From Owenia fusiformis (lineage: Eukaryota > Annelida > Polychaeta > Sabellida > Oweniidae), in assembly GCA_903813345.2 (NCBI GenBank), contig CAIIXF020000003.1, positions 2,322,109 to 2,386,108 of the forward strand: a stretch of DNA of 64,000 nucleotides, written 5' to 3'. Shown piece by piece: positions 13,154 to 26,500 of the stretch. How positions within the stretch are numbered: position 1 is the stretch's first letter; every line of letters begins with the position of its first letter. The notes under the pieces were generated by a model. The model saw only the letters and a list, made by a program, of their open reading frames with translations. It searched no databases and was not told the DNA's origin. A program made the position numbers and the translations under genes.

Positions 13154-13315
13154 ATGAGCACATATAAAAACTGTATATAATAGTATAAGGAATTTTAGAC
13201 TTTTGATAAAGAACAAGTGAATAAGTATCAAGAGCAAGCACAAGGGAATTACCAGTAACACGTGACCAATAAGCGGCATTATAACGCTATAAAGGATACA
13301 AACAAACAAACAAAC

Positions 13316-13910
13316 ATTCTTTCATTCCACCAAGTAGTTTGTTTGTTTGTTTGTTTGTTTGTTTGTTTGTTTGTTTGGAATAGCACAAACAATAAAGTTC
13401 TGAGAGTCGTGATTTTGGCATGTTTTACCATTTTGAGCATGTTTTGTAACTGAAATAGCCATAAAATCTTGACCATTTTCAATCATCGGACCACTGAAAC
13501 TTAGTAGAATGAAAAAATATTTGTAAATGCTTGGCATCATCAATCAATCATCATTTATTTTGTAAAATATGAGTTAAAATCCATACTGGATGACGGAGTT
13601 ATCAAGATTTGGTTGGGTTACCTTTTTTGGCTCACCCCGTACAATAATAGCCTTAAAGATGTCACCTTCGCCTTGGGTGATGTGTGCGCATTTATAAAAT
13701 ATACCGTTTATATTGACGTCATGCTGAAGTCAAACGTACTTTATGTTACACCTGTTACACCTGCATAAGAAAACGTGAACAACATGTACTCTATGTAGTA
13801 CAAGGATTACAGATAACCGCCATTGTAGGCTACGACAACCGCTGTTACCGGCATTGTTGCACATGCGCGTGACTCAGATCACATGACAGTCTTGTGACTC
13901 TATTTTCAAA
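13316..13910. other. Cathepsin X/Z upstream region
   Basis: A (GTTT)n microsatellite lies at about 13337-13377. Just upstream of the first ATG there are TGACTCA (13870-13876) and TCACATGA (13879-13886), an AP-1-like site and an E-box-like site. CACATG-type E-boxes resemble those used in lysosomal genes, but that link is inference. I see no TATA box that I trust. Confidence 0.4.
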
Positions 13911-14035
13911 ATGGCGGGTGTTGTGAAAGCAGTATTTCTGTTTTGTCTCCAGGTTTCTTTAGTTTTTTGTCGTAGCAATAGTGTCAGTGGAGGCTGCTAC
14001 GATCCAAAATATGACGAAGGTATTAAAGGAGTGAA
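13911..14035 (+). CDS. Cathepsin X/Z exon 1: signal peptide and propeptide start
   Basis: Starts at ATG 13911 with a hydrophobic leader ([14 protein letters not shown]) and then the short propeptide containing GGCYDP. In this family the propeptide Cys covalently caps the active-site Cys. The exon ends after two bases of a codon, before gtaagt at 14036. This ATG is chosen because it gives a proper signal peptide. Confidence 0.9.
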
Positions 14036-17000
14036 GTAAGTATAAATGAATAGTTTATGATACGTCTTCCTGATGATTTTTCTCAGCTTCTGTTTTTCAG
14101 GTTTCGAATTCGATTGTTGTTTCACGAATTTCTATAGTCTCTATACAATTCACAAGTTTCTGTGTCACTTGAACATAATCAAGCACCCCAGGGCTGACTT
14201 CTGCAGCTGTCAGCTCGGTAGAGTAAATTCTACAATCTCACTCGAACATAATCACTCATATCAAAGTTGGTGATGTAACAAGTATTATTGGAGACTGGGT
14301 CAAAAATGATGGGTAGAGTTTACTTCGGTCCAAAGCCTTCTCTATATTCCGGCTTTGAGTAGAAGATTGAGCTGCCTTGGTACTATGAATATTGTCCAGA
14401 ACCAGAACCGGAAGCCATTTTTCGCTACAGCGAGAAAATGTCACCATGTGTCAAACTCCGAAATGAAATTTTGAAATATCTAAATCCAGACAAGCAACGC
14501 TTCATCCTAAATATAATTAATATTCTTAAAAATATTTATTAAATTTAAAAAAAATGAGTACTAGGTGCGTGTAGGTGCGTGTAGCACCTTTTCTAGAGTA
14601 CATACGAAATCAATGAAGTTACGTCTAGCTGTAAGCTAGAGACTCAAGTAAGGTAGAGTCTACCTTCTTCTTAGGCCACTGTATCGTGGCCTTCCTGGAA
14701 AGATAATTTCCTGCATGAACAATTGGTCATGTCGTAATCATAAAATTTGAAATCATATGTCCGCCATTTTTCCACATCACAATTTAATTGCGAGTTTTGG
14801 TCTTATTACCTCACCAAAAATTCCAAAACACACATGAAGTGATCAATGTATTAGTTCACATCTTCTGGATCGCTAACTTAGAATTTACAGCCAGTTACTA
14901 ATGTCAGACGTTAACAACATTTCGTCCAGTTTTCAAATATCGCCATTTTTCTTGGAGCCATTTTGTTTTAATTTTAGACGAAATCTTGTCATATTTCATC
15001 AAGGAGTTCAGTCGGTTCCGATTTGATTTATGATTTATTTATCTGGCGATTTTTAAAATATTCAATAAATTTATGACACTCCGACCAGCTTTTTTCAAAT
15101 GGAGTTCACAGTATTCCAGACCTCTAGCCAATTATTGGCTAGAGACTCGAGTAAGGTAGACTCTACCCATCATTTCTGACCCAGTCTCCAATAATACTTG
15201 TTACATCATCAACTTTGATATGAGTGATTATGTTCAAGTGAGATCGTAGAGTTTACTCTACCGAGCTGACAGAAGTCAGCCCTGGGGTGCTTGATTGAAA
15301 ATTCTTTGAAGAGAAAAAATCGAGCCCAGTTTGACTAAACGCTGTGCTGAGTAGCGTTTAAAATACACTATACATTTGAATCAATAGATCTACATAATTT
15401 TTTATTTGTTGTTACATTATTATGATCCTTCAACAGTCTGTTGTTGTAGTAAATCAATGTTCTATAGACAACAAATCTTTTGAATTTAGATTGTAGCCAT
15501 TTTAGGTCTCGCGAGATCTCTTGACTTTTGAAAGTAAATAGTTGTTACAAAATAACTCAGACTAGCTAAATATGAATAGTCACGTGATCTTTTAGCGGCA
15601 ATGCCCATGGGCATGTAAAATACAATGCGCATGTGCATGCATGCGCAAAAGTTAAAAAATGATGCGAATCAGCTCTGGAATTTCTCCACTTAAACTGCAA
15701 ATTACACAACAAGTAGGCCTTATTGTCACCAGGCGTCATGAAAAGGGCAAGTTACCGTTAAATTATTCCAGCGCGCCTGCTGGAAGTTGGAGAAAATCAC
15801 TTCACATGATGGTATATTTGAACGGCCCGTCAGCTGGCTTTTGAGCCAGCTGTGTTCAGTAAGGTAGAGTCATGGGCATTCAATAGATATTTTAGTATTT
15901 TAGTTCAAAAAGGGTAGGCTGGGCACACACATACTGTTTAACCAGTGTATTCCTTCAGTCATATGTAATGCCTTAATGGATCAAGATGAGGCACCATAAT
16001 TTATGGTTGTCACTGTCAGATTTTATTTCCAGCAATCATGGATTGCACCAAGTATATCCAACTTATTGAGTTGTGGAATCATTGGATCAATGTTGCTATA
16101 TTATTACCTTTGACCAGTTTATCCCCGTTCTTTACACCTAAATTACATACCTCAATACATTCTTGAACTCTAAATGATACTTTTCAGTTGATCAAAAACC
16201 CATTATCGTCTTGGTTTATCACCAAAACAATGAAATCTTCATTTTTGATAGCAGCATTTTTGTGCAATATTAAACTTATTTCAACCGTCAAGTTCCATCA
16301 GTACATTCTATCCCGGCATGCACCAGTCATAATGGGAATTCCCTACTAAATCCAACGGCCATTTTGAAAGTGATGGAATATCTATCGATGAAAAAGCTAA
16401 ATGACCTTGTTCTACCAATGCAACCAAGACGATAATAGGTTTGACCACCTGAAAAGCATTCTGAGGTATGTAATTTCGGCGTACAGAAAGATGACAAAGT
16501 GGTTAGAGGTAAAAAATAGCAACATTGATCCAATGATCCCACGGCTATAAGTTGTAGACCTTAATAATATCCAACGATTATAATCTAGTCCCAAGACCAA
16601 GAAGTTTTAGTCTTGCGTGCATACATGTACAAAAGGAACCTATAGATGTTATGTTTCAAATAATGAAAAATTAGGGTACTAGCCAAGCACATAATCCTTA
16701 ACTCAATGAATTCCAACCACCGCCTGAAACATTCTCCCAAAGGCATAAACGTTGCGGCCGTCACAGAATGCAGTAATATGCATTTCAATCTTTAAATCAG
16801 CCAGTATTTCAAAATGTTCCTTAGCATTACCCTTTCAAGTTTCATTTATGTATTCTATTATAGGATCCAACTCCAACTGTCCCCAGTACCAATCATCTCA
16901 CTGGAAAATTAAATCGCTAGATTTATAGATTGACCAATCACAGACATCACTCAGTGTTTTCTATATTTTTTCAAATAAATGCCTCAAATCCAGATGACAG

Positions 17001-20000
17001 ATGTCATCCTTTCAAGTTTAATTCATGTATTTCTTTTCTAGGACATACCCACGTCCACATGAGTATATGAGTTCAAGCTCTCTGCCAAAGAACTGGGATT
17101 GGAGAAATGTTAACGGAACAAACTTTGCAAGTACAACAAGAAATCAACATATACCCCAATGTAAGTTGTAACTAATTTTACTACACCTCAATATAGTTTT
17201 GTCTCAGTCAGTGTGTAAAATAACTTTTTTCATGTTTTTAAATCTCTTGCCAAACTGGGCGTGGCCACTGTCAGTGTTTCGTTATAAATCATTGTACTCG
17301 TTGTACATTGTTGCCTCATTGTTTTTAAACCCCAAGTGAGTGTTATTTTGCCTCATATTAATGCATTGTTATACCCAAATTTAAATTCTACCTCAATGTT
17401 TGATGTCTCATGCATCCCTAAAGGAAAACATGATATCCTTTCATCTCGATTTTTTCATGCATTGGACCCTCCAGCACAAGGAAAAATGCATGGATAAACC
17501 AACATCATTGAGAGTTATTCCTGAATTGGAGGGTAACATTTTTGTGTCACCCTGTACATTGATTAAAAATAAGAAACATCAATTTTTGATTTATTTTAGA
17601 TTGTGGATCTTGTTGGGGCATGGGGACCACCAGCGCCCTCGCAGACAGAATCAACATCAAACGCAAGGCAGCCTGGCCCTCTGCCTACCTCTCTGTACAG
17701 AACGTCATAGACTGCGGCAATGCGGGAAGCTGTGAAGGTGGGGGTCAATTAGGGGTTTACGAATATGCACACAAGAAAGGAATCCCTGATGAAACGTGTA
17801 ACAACTACCAGGCAAAGGATCAGAGTAAGTGAACGGATTGAAAGGAAAAAAATCATATGATTGAACTTTTACCACATCCTACCTGAAAACCAATTTATAC
17901 CCTTTTGAAAAAGATAAAAGTCATGAAAATTTTGAATTTTGAAAATGAAAATTATGCACTGATTAGAGAAGAAAGTCATAGAAAAAATCTAATACTGTCC
18001 CTTATTTTACAGAATGCAATGAATTTGATTAATGTGGAACCTGCACTACATTTGGCAAGTGCCACACCATTGCCAACTACACCTAAAACATTTCAAGCTA
18101 GCCCTTATTTTACAGAGTGCAATGAATTTGACCAATGTGGAACCTGCACTACATTTTGCAAGTGCCACACTATCATGACTATTGCCAACTACACCTAAAA
18201 CATTTCAAGCTATCCCTTATTTTACAGAATGCAATGAATTTGACCAATGTGGAACCTGCACTACATTTGGCAAGTGCCACACCATTGCCAACTACACCTA
18301 AAACATTTCAAGCTATCCCTTATTTTACAGAATGCAATGAATTTGACTAATGTGGAACCTGCACTACATTTGGCAAGTGCCACACTATTGCCAACTACAC
18401 CTAAAACACTTCATGCTATCTCTTATTTTACAGAATGCAATGAATTTGACCAATGTGTAACCTGCACTACATTTGGCAAGTTCCACACTATTGCCAACTA
18501 CACCTAAAACACTTCATGCTATCCCTTATTTTACAGAATGCAATGAATTTGACCAATGTGGAACCTGCACTACATTTGGCAAGTGCCACACCATTGCTAA
18601 CTACACCTAAAACACTTCATGCTATCCCTTATTTTACAGAATGCAATGAATTTGACCAATGTGGAACCTGCACTGCATTTGGCAAGTGCCACACAATTGC
18701 TAACTACACCTAAAACACTTCATGCTATCCCTTATTTTACAGAATGCAATGAATTTGACCAATGTGGAACCTGCACTACATTTGGCAAGTGCCACACTAT
18801 TGCTAACTACACACTTTGGAAGGTTGGTGATTACGGTTCCGTCAGTGGCAGAGACAAAATGATGGCCGAAATCTACAAAAATGGGCCAATAAGGTATGAG
18901 ATGTTCCCTTCCAAAGAAAAATGTTAATGAGCCAATCAGTAGTAATTTAAAAGTACAATAAGATAGGATAATATGAAACCTTAGTGATAAAACATTATTT
19001 AACTCATGAATTTAATTAAATAAAATGATATGATATTACATATTTACTATGTTAGGGGCCAGATCGATATTTTTCTTTTGTCTCAAAAATAATTGAATTT
19101 CTCTGCACAAAAAATTTCACATTCTTTGAACATTTTTTGAAATCAAAGTTTCATTCAATAAAAAATTGTTTTCGACTTTTTACCCCTCTTTCGAACACTA
19201 CTGATCTGGTGCCTAAATGTTATTGTTAACATTTTTTGTTTTATATAACTTGTATTGCTTTATACAGGGTGTCAAATAAATATGTTCTCCCCTTTAATTT
19301 CAAGAGAATGAACTTTTGTGCATAAATGTACATTTAGTTGAGCTAGTCATCTCAAACCTTGTTTTGGTGTTCTGAGTACAATTCAGATATCACGTAGACA
19401 AAAAAGTTATGCAACATTACGTGGATGTTAAAGATAAGGAGGGGAGAAAATATTTATTTGACACCCTGTACATAGAGAGTTGCAAAGCACCGATTTAGTA
19501 CTATTTCCACATCAACAGCACTGAATTATATTTTTCACTTAATTTACACATTTGCTTTGTCCACTGTAGTTACACCCTATATCCCCTAGTAATGCTTAAT
19601 GTGATAGTTAACGCCTTATCCCCTTATACTGCAATACTTACGCCCTATATCTCCTTTATATGATATTTTACCCGAAATCTCCTTTTATTGTGATACTTAT
19701 GCCCTATATCACCTCGATGTGATATTTTACCCCCAAATCTCCTTTTAATGTGATACTTATGCCCTATATCACATCATAATGTGATAATTAAGCGCTATTT
19801 ATATCACCTTCAAATTGTGCATTTTCCATTCCTGCTTCACCCTACCTCCCCATGCACCAGTTGTGGAGTTAAGTGGACTGAAGCCTTTGAGATTTACTCT
19901 GGTGGGATTTTCCATGATTACCACCCATTTGTAAGGGTATGTGTAGATTAGGCTCCATTGCATGTAATATTTTTGGTCATTTTTGTTCTTAATTGACATG

Positions 20001-20470
20001 CATGTATTCTCTTCTTTCCTCACTTTTTCACATTCATATATTTTTATAAGCATGTTCATTTACCCCCCCCCTCTTTGCCACACATACATACATGTTCACT
20101 AGCGTGTTCATAATAGTCCACTCCATGTAAAATTTTCATTCATTTTCTATTTACATTAATGTTTTCTCATTTACTCCCCTCCCTCTTTCACACATATAAA
20201 GTTGACAAGCATGTTTATTCACTCCCATTTTTTCACATACAAAATATTCACAAGCATGTTTATTAAATGTCACCGCATGTTATATTTTCAGTCATTAGCT
20301 CACATGGTGAGCTTTTGCAATCGCTTACTTGTCCGTCTGTCTGTCCGTCCGTCTGTCCGTCCGTCTGTCCGTCAACAATAGTGGCACGTTTTAAAACCTC
20401 TGTCGATAGGATTCCTGTTTTTATGTCCCCACCACATAGTGTGGGGCCATATTGTCGGCCTAGGCGCGTC

Positions 20471-20501
<31 letters not shown>

Positions 20502-23500
20502 CCGTCCGTACGTCCGGCAATTTTCTCCAAAACCGCTACAGATATCACCTTCAAATTTTCAGGGATAACTTATGAGTGCATACAGATGTGGATGAAAAAA
20601 AATTACCTCGATACTTACTTCCTGTCGGCCATTTTGAAGTCAAATGCTAAAATCCTTGTCTGCAAACTTTAAGAAAAACGGCTCCTCAGTTGCTTTTAAA
20701 ACTTTAATATCTTGTTCAGCTCACTTCATTCTAGATCTGATTAGGTTTTGGACCTGTTAGCTCAGTCATGTCAGCCATTTTAAATGTTTTAAGAAAAGTT
20801 AGCGCACGATAATTCTTTGTATCATATTGAATGGTGTTTTTCAGTTTTCATACTTTAACTTTTTAGTAGCTTTATCAATAATTTCAGGTGTACTTTGTTG
20901 TAAAAGCCTATGTTATTGTTAACAGTAGTTATATGTGATAATTTTGGAAAAAGAAATCAGCAAAAACTCATAATCACTTTTTTATTGTCGGCCATTTTGG
21001 ATTTTTCCGTCCTAAAATCTTGTCTGTAAAGTCTTGTCTACATGTTTTCAGGTGAACCGTTTGGTAGATCAATTTCAAATTTTCAGGGATGATTCTTAGT
21101 ATGAAAATCTAGATCTGATTAGTTGTTGGGCATTCTGGGTAAATGTCAAGGCAGCCATTTTGGATTTTCCGTCCTAAAATCTTGTCTGTAAAGTCTTGTC
21201 TACGCATTCCCAGGTGAACTGTTAGGTAGATCAATTTCAAATTTTCAGGGATGATTCTTAGTATAAAAATCTAGATCTGATTAGTTTTTGGGCATTCTGG
21301 GTAAATGTCAAGGCAGCCATTTTGGATTTTCCGTCCTAAAATCTTGTCTGTAAAGTCTTGTCTACGCATTTCCAGGTGAACCGTTTGGTAGATCAATTTG
21401 AAATTTTCAGGGATGATTCTTAGTATGAAAATCTAGATCTTCTTAGTTTTTTGGCATTCTGGATAAATGTCAAGGCAGCCATTTTGGATTTTCCGTCTTA
21501 AAATCTTGCCCGTAAAGTCTTGTCTACGCATTTTTAGCTGAACCGTTTGGTAGATCAATTTCAAATTTTCAGGGATGATTCTTAGTATAAAAATATAGAT
21601 CTGATTAGTTTTTGGGCATTCTGGGTAAATGTCAAGGCAGCCATTTTGGATTTTCCGTCCTAAAATCTTGTCTGTAAAGTCTTGTCTACGCATTTCCAGG
21701 TGAACCGTTTGGTAGATCAATTTGAAATTTTCAGGGATGATTCTTAGTATAAAAATCTAGATCTCATTAGTTTTTTGGCATTCTGGATAAATGTCAAGGC
21801 AGCCATTTTGGATTTTCCGTCTTAAAATCTTGCCCGTAAAGTCTTGTCTACGCATTTTTAGCTGAACCGTTTGGTAGATCAATTTCAAATTTTCAGGGAT
21901 GATTCTTAGTATAAAAATCTAGAACTGATTAGTTTTTGGGCATTCTGGGTAAATGTCAAGGCAGCCATTTTGGATTTTCCGTCCTAAAATCTTGTCTGTA
22001 AAGTCTTGTCTACGTATTTCCAGGTGAACCGTTTGGTAGATCAATTTGAAATTTTCAGGGATGATTCTTAGTATGAAAATCTAGATCTGCTTAGTTTTTT
22101 GGCATTCTGGATAAATGTCAAGGCAGCCATTTTGGATTTTCCGTCTTAAAATCTTGCCCGTAAAGTCTTGTCTACGCATTTTTAGCTGAACCGTTTGGTA
22201 GATCAATTTCAAATTTTCAGGGATGATTCTTAGTATGAAAATCTAGATCTGAATAGTTTTTTGGCATTCTGGATAAATGTCAAGGCAGCCATTTTGGATT
22301 TTCTGTCCTCAAATCTTGTCTGTAAAGTCTTGTTTACATGTTTTCTGGTTAACTGTGTGTCGGATCAATTTCAAATTTTCAGGGGTGGTTCTTAGTATGA
22401 AAATCTAGAACTGACTAATTCTTTGGCATTCTGGGTAAATTTTAAGGTGGCCATTTTGGATTTTCCGTCCTGAAATTTTGTCGGTAAAGTCTTGTCTACT
22501 CATTTTCAGGATAACCATTTGACGGGATCACCAATAGGTGGGGACATTTTGTACACATTTGTGTTCTTGTAAGTTATTTCTGTTCAACATCAATACAGAA
22601 AACTCCCCTATGACTCCTGGTTCAAAAGCTCGCCTGTTTTCAAAATGGCCGCCATTTTTGTCTCGCGAAATTCACTTTTGACTGGCACGTTTTAAAACCT
22701 CTGTCGATAGGATTCCTGTTTTAAGTTATTTCTGTTCAACATCAATACAGAAAACTCCACTATGACTCTTGGTTCAAAAGCTCGCCTATTTTCAAAATGG
22801 CCGCCATTTTTGTCTCGCGAAATTCACTTTTGACCCATTTCCTAATGTAGCTTTACAAATAATTTCAGGTGTCCTACATTGTAAAAATCTGTGTCAATGT
22901 AAAGAGTAGATATATGAAATAATTTTGTTACAAAAAATCAGCGAAAAATTATATCTATTTTTTTATTTTCAGCCATTTTAGTTAACATTGATTTGTCCAT
23001 CTGACTTGTGAAATCCACTTTTCCGTCAACAACAGTGGCACGTTTTAAAACCTCTGTCGATAGGATTCCTGTTTTAAGTTATTTCTGCTCAACATCAATA
23101 CAGAAAACTCCCTTATGACTCCTGGCTCAAAAGCTCGCCTATTTTCAAAATGGCCGCCATTTTTGTCTCGCAAAATTCACTTTTGACCTATTTCCTAGCT
23201 TTACAAATAATTTCAAGTGTCCTACATTGTAAAAATCCATGTCAATGTAAAGAGTAGATGTATGAAATAATTTTGTTACGAAAATTCAGCAAAAAATTAT
23301 ATCCATTTTTTTATTTTCAGCCATTTTAGTTAACATTGATTTGTCCATCTGTCTCGCAAAATCCACTTTTGGACCATTTGCTTTAAACCCTCTGTCGATG
23401 CGATTCCTGTTTTAAGTTAATTTTGTTCAACATCAATACAAAAAACTCTCCTATGACTCTTGGTTCAAAAGCTCGCCTATTTTCAAAATGGTCACCATTC

Positions 23501-26500
23501 TTGTCTCGCGAAATTCACTTTTGGCCCATTTCCTAGCTTTACAAATAATTTCAGCTGTCCTGCATTGTAAAAAGCCATGTCACTGTAAAGAGTAGTTGTA
23601 TGAAATAATTTTTTTGTTACAAAAAATCGGCAAAATATTATATCAGTTTTTTTTTTTCAGCCATTTTAGTTATTCCCGATTTAAAATAATTTTGTTCAAC
23701 ATCAATAAAGAAAAAAAAACTGTGACTCCTGCTTCAAAATCTCGCCTAATTTCAAAATGGCCACCATTTTTGTCTCGGGAAATTCACTTTTGGCCCATTT
23801 CCTAGCTTTACAAATAAGTTCAGGTGTCCTGCATTGTAAAAAGCCATGTCTTTGTAAAGAGTTGTTGTATGAAATAATTTTGTCACAAAAAATCTGCAAA
23901 AAATTATACCCGTCTTTTTTATTTTCACTTTTGAGCAACACCATGTGAGCCCAGTACCCACGGTACTAATTTTTATCTATTCACACTCATTCATTCTCAT
24001 TCAATCCTCTCTCACACTCATGCAAGTTTACAAGCATGATTATTAGACTTCACTGCATGTTATATTTTCAGTCATTTTCTATTTACACTCATTCATTCTC
24101 ATTCAATCCTCTCTTACACTCATGCAAGTTTACAAGCAGGATTATTAGACTTCACTGCATGTTATATTTTCAGTCATTTTCTATTTACACTCAATCATTC
24201 TCATTCAATCCTCTCTTACACTCATGCAAGTTTACAAGCATGATTATTAGACTTCATTGCATGTTATATTTTCAGTCATTTTCTATTTACACTGTACTCA
24301 ATCATTCTCATTCAATCCTCTCTTACACTCATGCAAGTTTACAAGCATGATTATTAGACTTCATTGCATGTAATATTTTCAGTCATTTTCTATTTACACT
24401 CATTCATTCTCATTCAATCCTCTCTCACACTCATGCAAGTTTACAAGCATGATTATTAGACTTCACTGCATGTAATATTTTCAGTCATTTTCTATTTACA
24501 CTCATTCATTCTCATTCAATCCTCTCTTACACTCGTGCAAGTTTACAAGCATGATTATTAGACTTCACTGCATGTTATATTTTCAGTCATTTTCTATTTA
24601 CACTCAATCATTTTCATTCAATCTTCTCTTACACTCATGCAAGTTTACAAACATGTTTATTGGAATCCACTGCATGTAATATTTTCACTCATCTTTATTC
24701 GTACATTTATTTATACTCATTTATTCTCGTTCACTCCCCTCTTTGACAAACATACCTATGCCTTATATCACCTCGTTAAGGGATATTTATACCAGCTTCA
24801 CACTTGCTTTTTACCTACATTTTGCTTTTTTCCATACCTTCACTTAACCTCCTCTACTGACACCAGTTGTGGAGTTGATGCCACTGATACCTTTGAGCTT
24901 TACAATGGCGGGATTTACAAGGAATACAAGCTATTTATAGGGGTAAGTTTAAATAAGACTCCATCGCATGTTCTCTTCCGTACATGTTCACAAGCATGTC
25001 CACCCTCTTTGTATGCACACACATGAAGGGTTTAATTAGCAGCAGGCAACAGGTGATTTTCACTGGTTGTTTTCACAAAATCGCCTGTTTTAAGGAATTT
25101 TCAACTTTTCCATGTAAATTGTATATGATTTCCATTAATTTTGCCTGTTGTTTTCATTTATTTAGCCTGTTGTGAGAAATTCTAGTGAATCCTCTGAACA
25201 CAAACACATTCATGTTAAAACAATGTATCAATAGGGCCTCAGTCTAATATTCTAAGTTTATATGCAACATAGTGTAAAACGTCTCAAACAAAAAACATGC
25301 TGAACTTTGAATGTAAGACCTATCTTCACCTGAAATACTGAATAATCAATTACATGTACTTGAAAACACTTACATTCCACAATAGAGACACTTAAATAAC
25401 ACTTAATATATGAAGATTGTTATCTCTAAACAATACTAGTAGAAGTGGGACTACTTATATATGTGAATCACATTCATGTCATTACATTTCAAAGCACATA
25501 AAGCTAATTTAAACTAACCAACCTGTCCAACGTCCATGCATTGTGATATATCAAATTAAAGCATACTTGAAAATATATGTAACCCTCGTGCCAGTTTTTT
25601 CAAGCTTCACTTATTTTCGATTATCTGCAAAATGTGTTTGTGATATATCAAATTAAAGGTAGTAATGCACCTCACATTAGCATGCATGGCTTTGTACTTC
25701 AAGCATTTTTGAATAATGCAGAAAATACTCATTTTGCATGATGCTTGGGTAGTGATATATCAAATTAAAGTTCATAAAGCACCTCACATTAGCATGCATT
25801 ACAAAAACAAGAGCACTAGAATAATTCATAAAGTCCATCAACTGCATGGGGTATTTGTAGCACATTGTTATATAACAAAGGAAAGCACACCAGATGCATG
25901 TTGCTCTTAAAGACAGACCACCATATGATTATTGCAGTTGCATTACATCTATTCTGATGTAAAATTGTACAACATATGAAAGGCTGTTCTAAAAGTAATC
26001 CTTTTACAATGTTATGTACCAAATGAAAGCTGTGGAATAGATGCAACACCTGCATTGGAGGATTACACAGGAGGCGTTTATAAAGAAATGAAACTTCAAA
26101 TCGGAGTGAGTGAGTGTGTAGCATACATATGGCGTTATGTGCTGGAAGGTTTTGGATACAGGGTTTATCCCAAAGGAAATACTGTGTTCTCTTTAATATA
26201 TGCACATACTCTAATAAACATACACCCTGATTTTACAAGATAATTCATCTAGAAATATCTTTTACCTTTTCCCACAAACATACATACATTCCTTTATTAA
26301 GCCCAGAAGCCTTTAAATTTTGACTGGGATATTGCAATAATTTCCAAAAAGGTAGCCTGTTGCTTGAAGGAACATTCAATATTTTCATTGATATTGTGTC
26401 GATTAGCCCATGAAAACATAATCCATCGATCAATAAATGCATGAGAAAAACATTGAGATATGACATTATGTTATCTAGTATGAGAAAGTCCAGTATGAAA

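Larger units (their letters stand above)
7255..13315 (+). mobile_element. Near-complete LINE retrotransposon with RNase H (I/Nimb-like), insertion-broken
   Basis: Two overlapping frames are present: ORF1 (7255-8501) with PHD and CCHC fingers, and ORF2 (8476-13153) with apurinic-type endonuclease, reverse transcriptase and RNase H. The 3' end is an (ACAA)n tract at 13298-13315, a typical LINE tail. The order endonuclease-RT-RNase H places it near the I group rather than CR1, L2 or RTE. Exact clade is inference. It is inactivated by a one-base frameshift in ORF1 and an 831-bp element in ORF2, but the frame is otherwise open for over 1,100 codons, so it is young. A (GTTT)n tract at about 13337-13377 could fold against the tail. 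Confidence 0.85.

Noticed and set aside
17905-18927. Overlapping short frames across the exon-4 array
   Set aside because: They read the 103-bp units out of the exon frame; the period of 103 shifts the frame by one each unit.
19931-19936. Earlier donor gtaagg for exon 5a
   Set aside because: It would give a 70-nt exon, two codons shorter than the other three; the gtatgt just downstream gives exactly 76 nt. Both remain possible in vivo.
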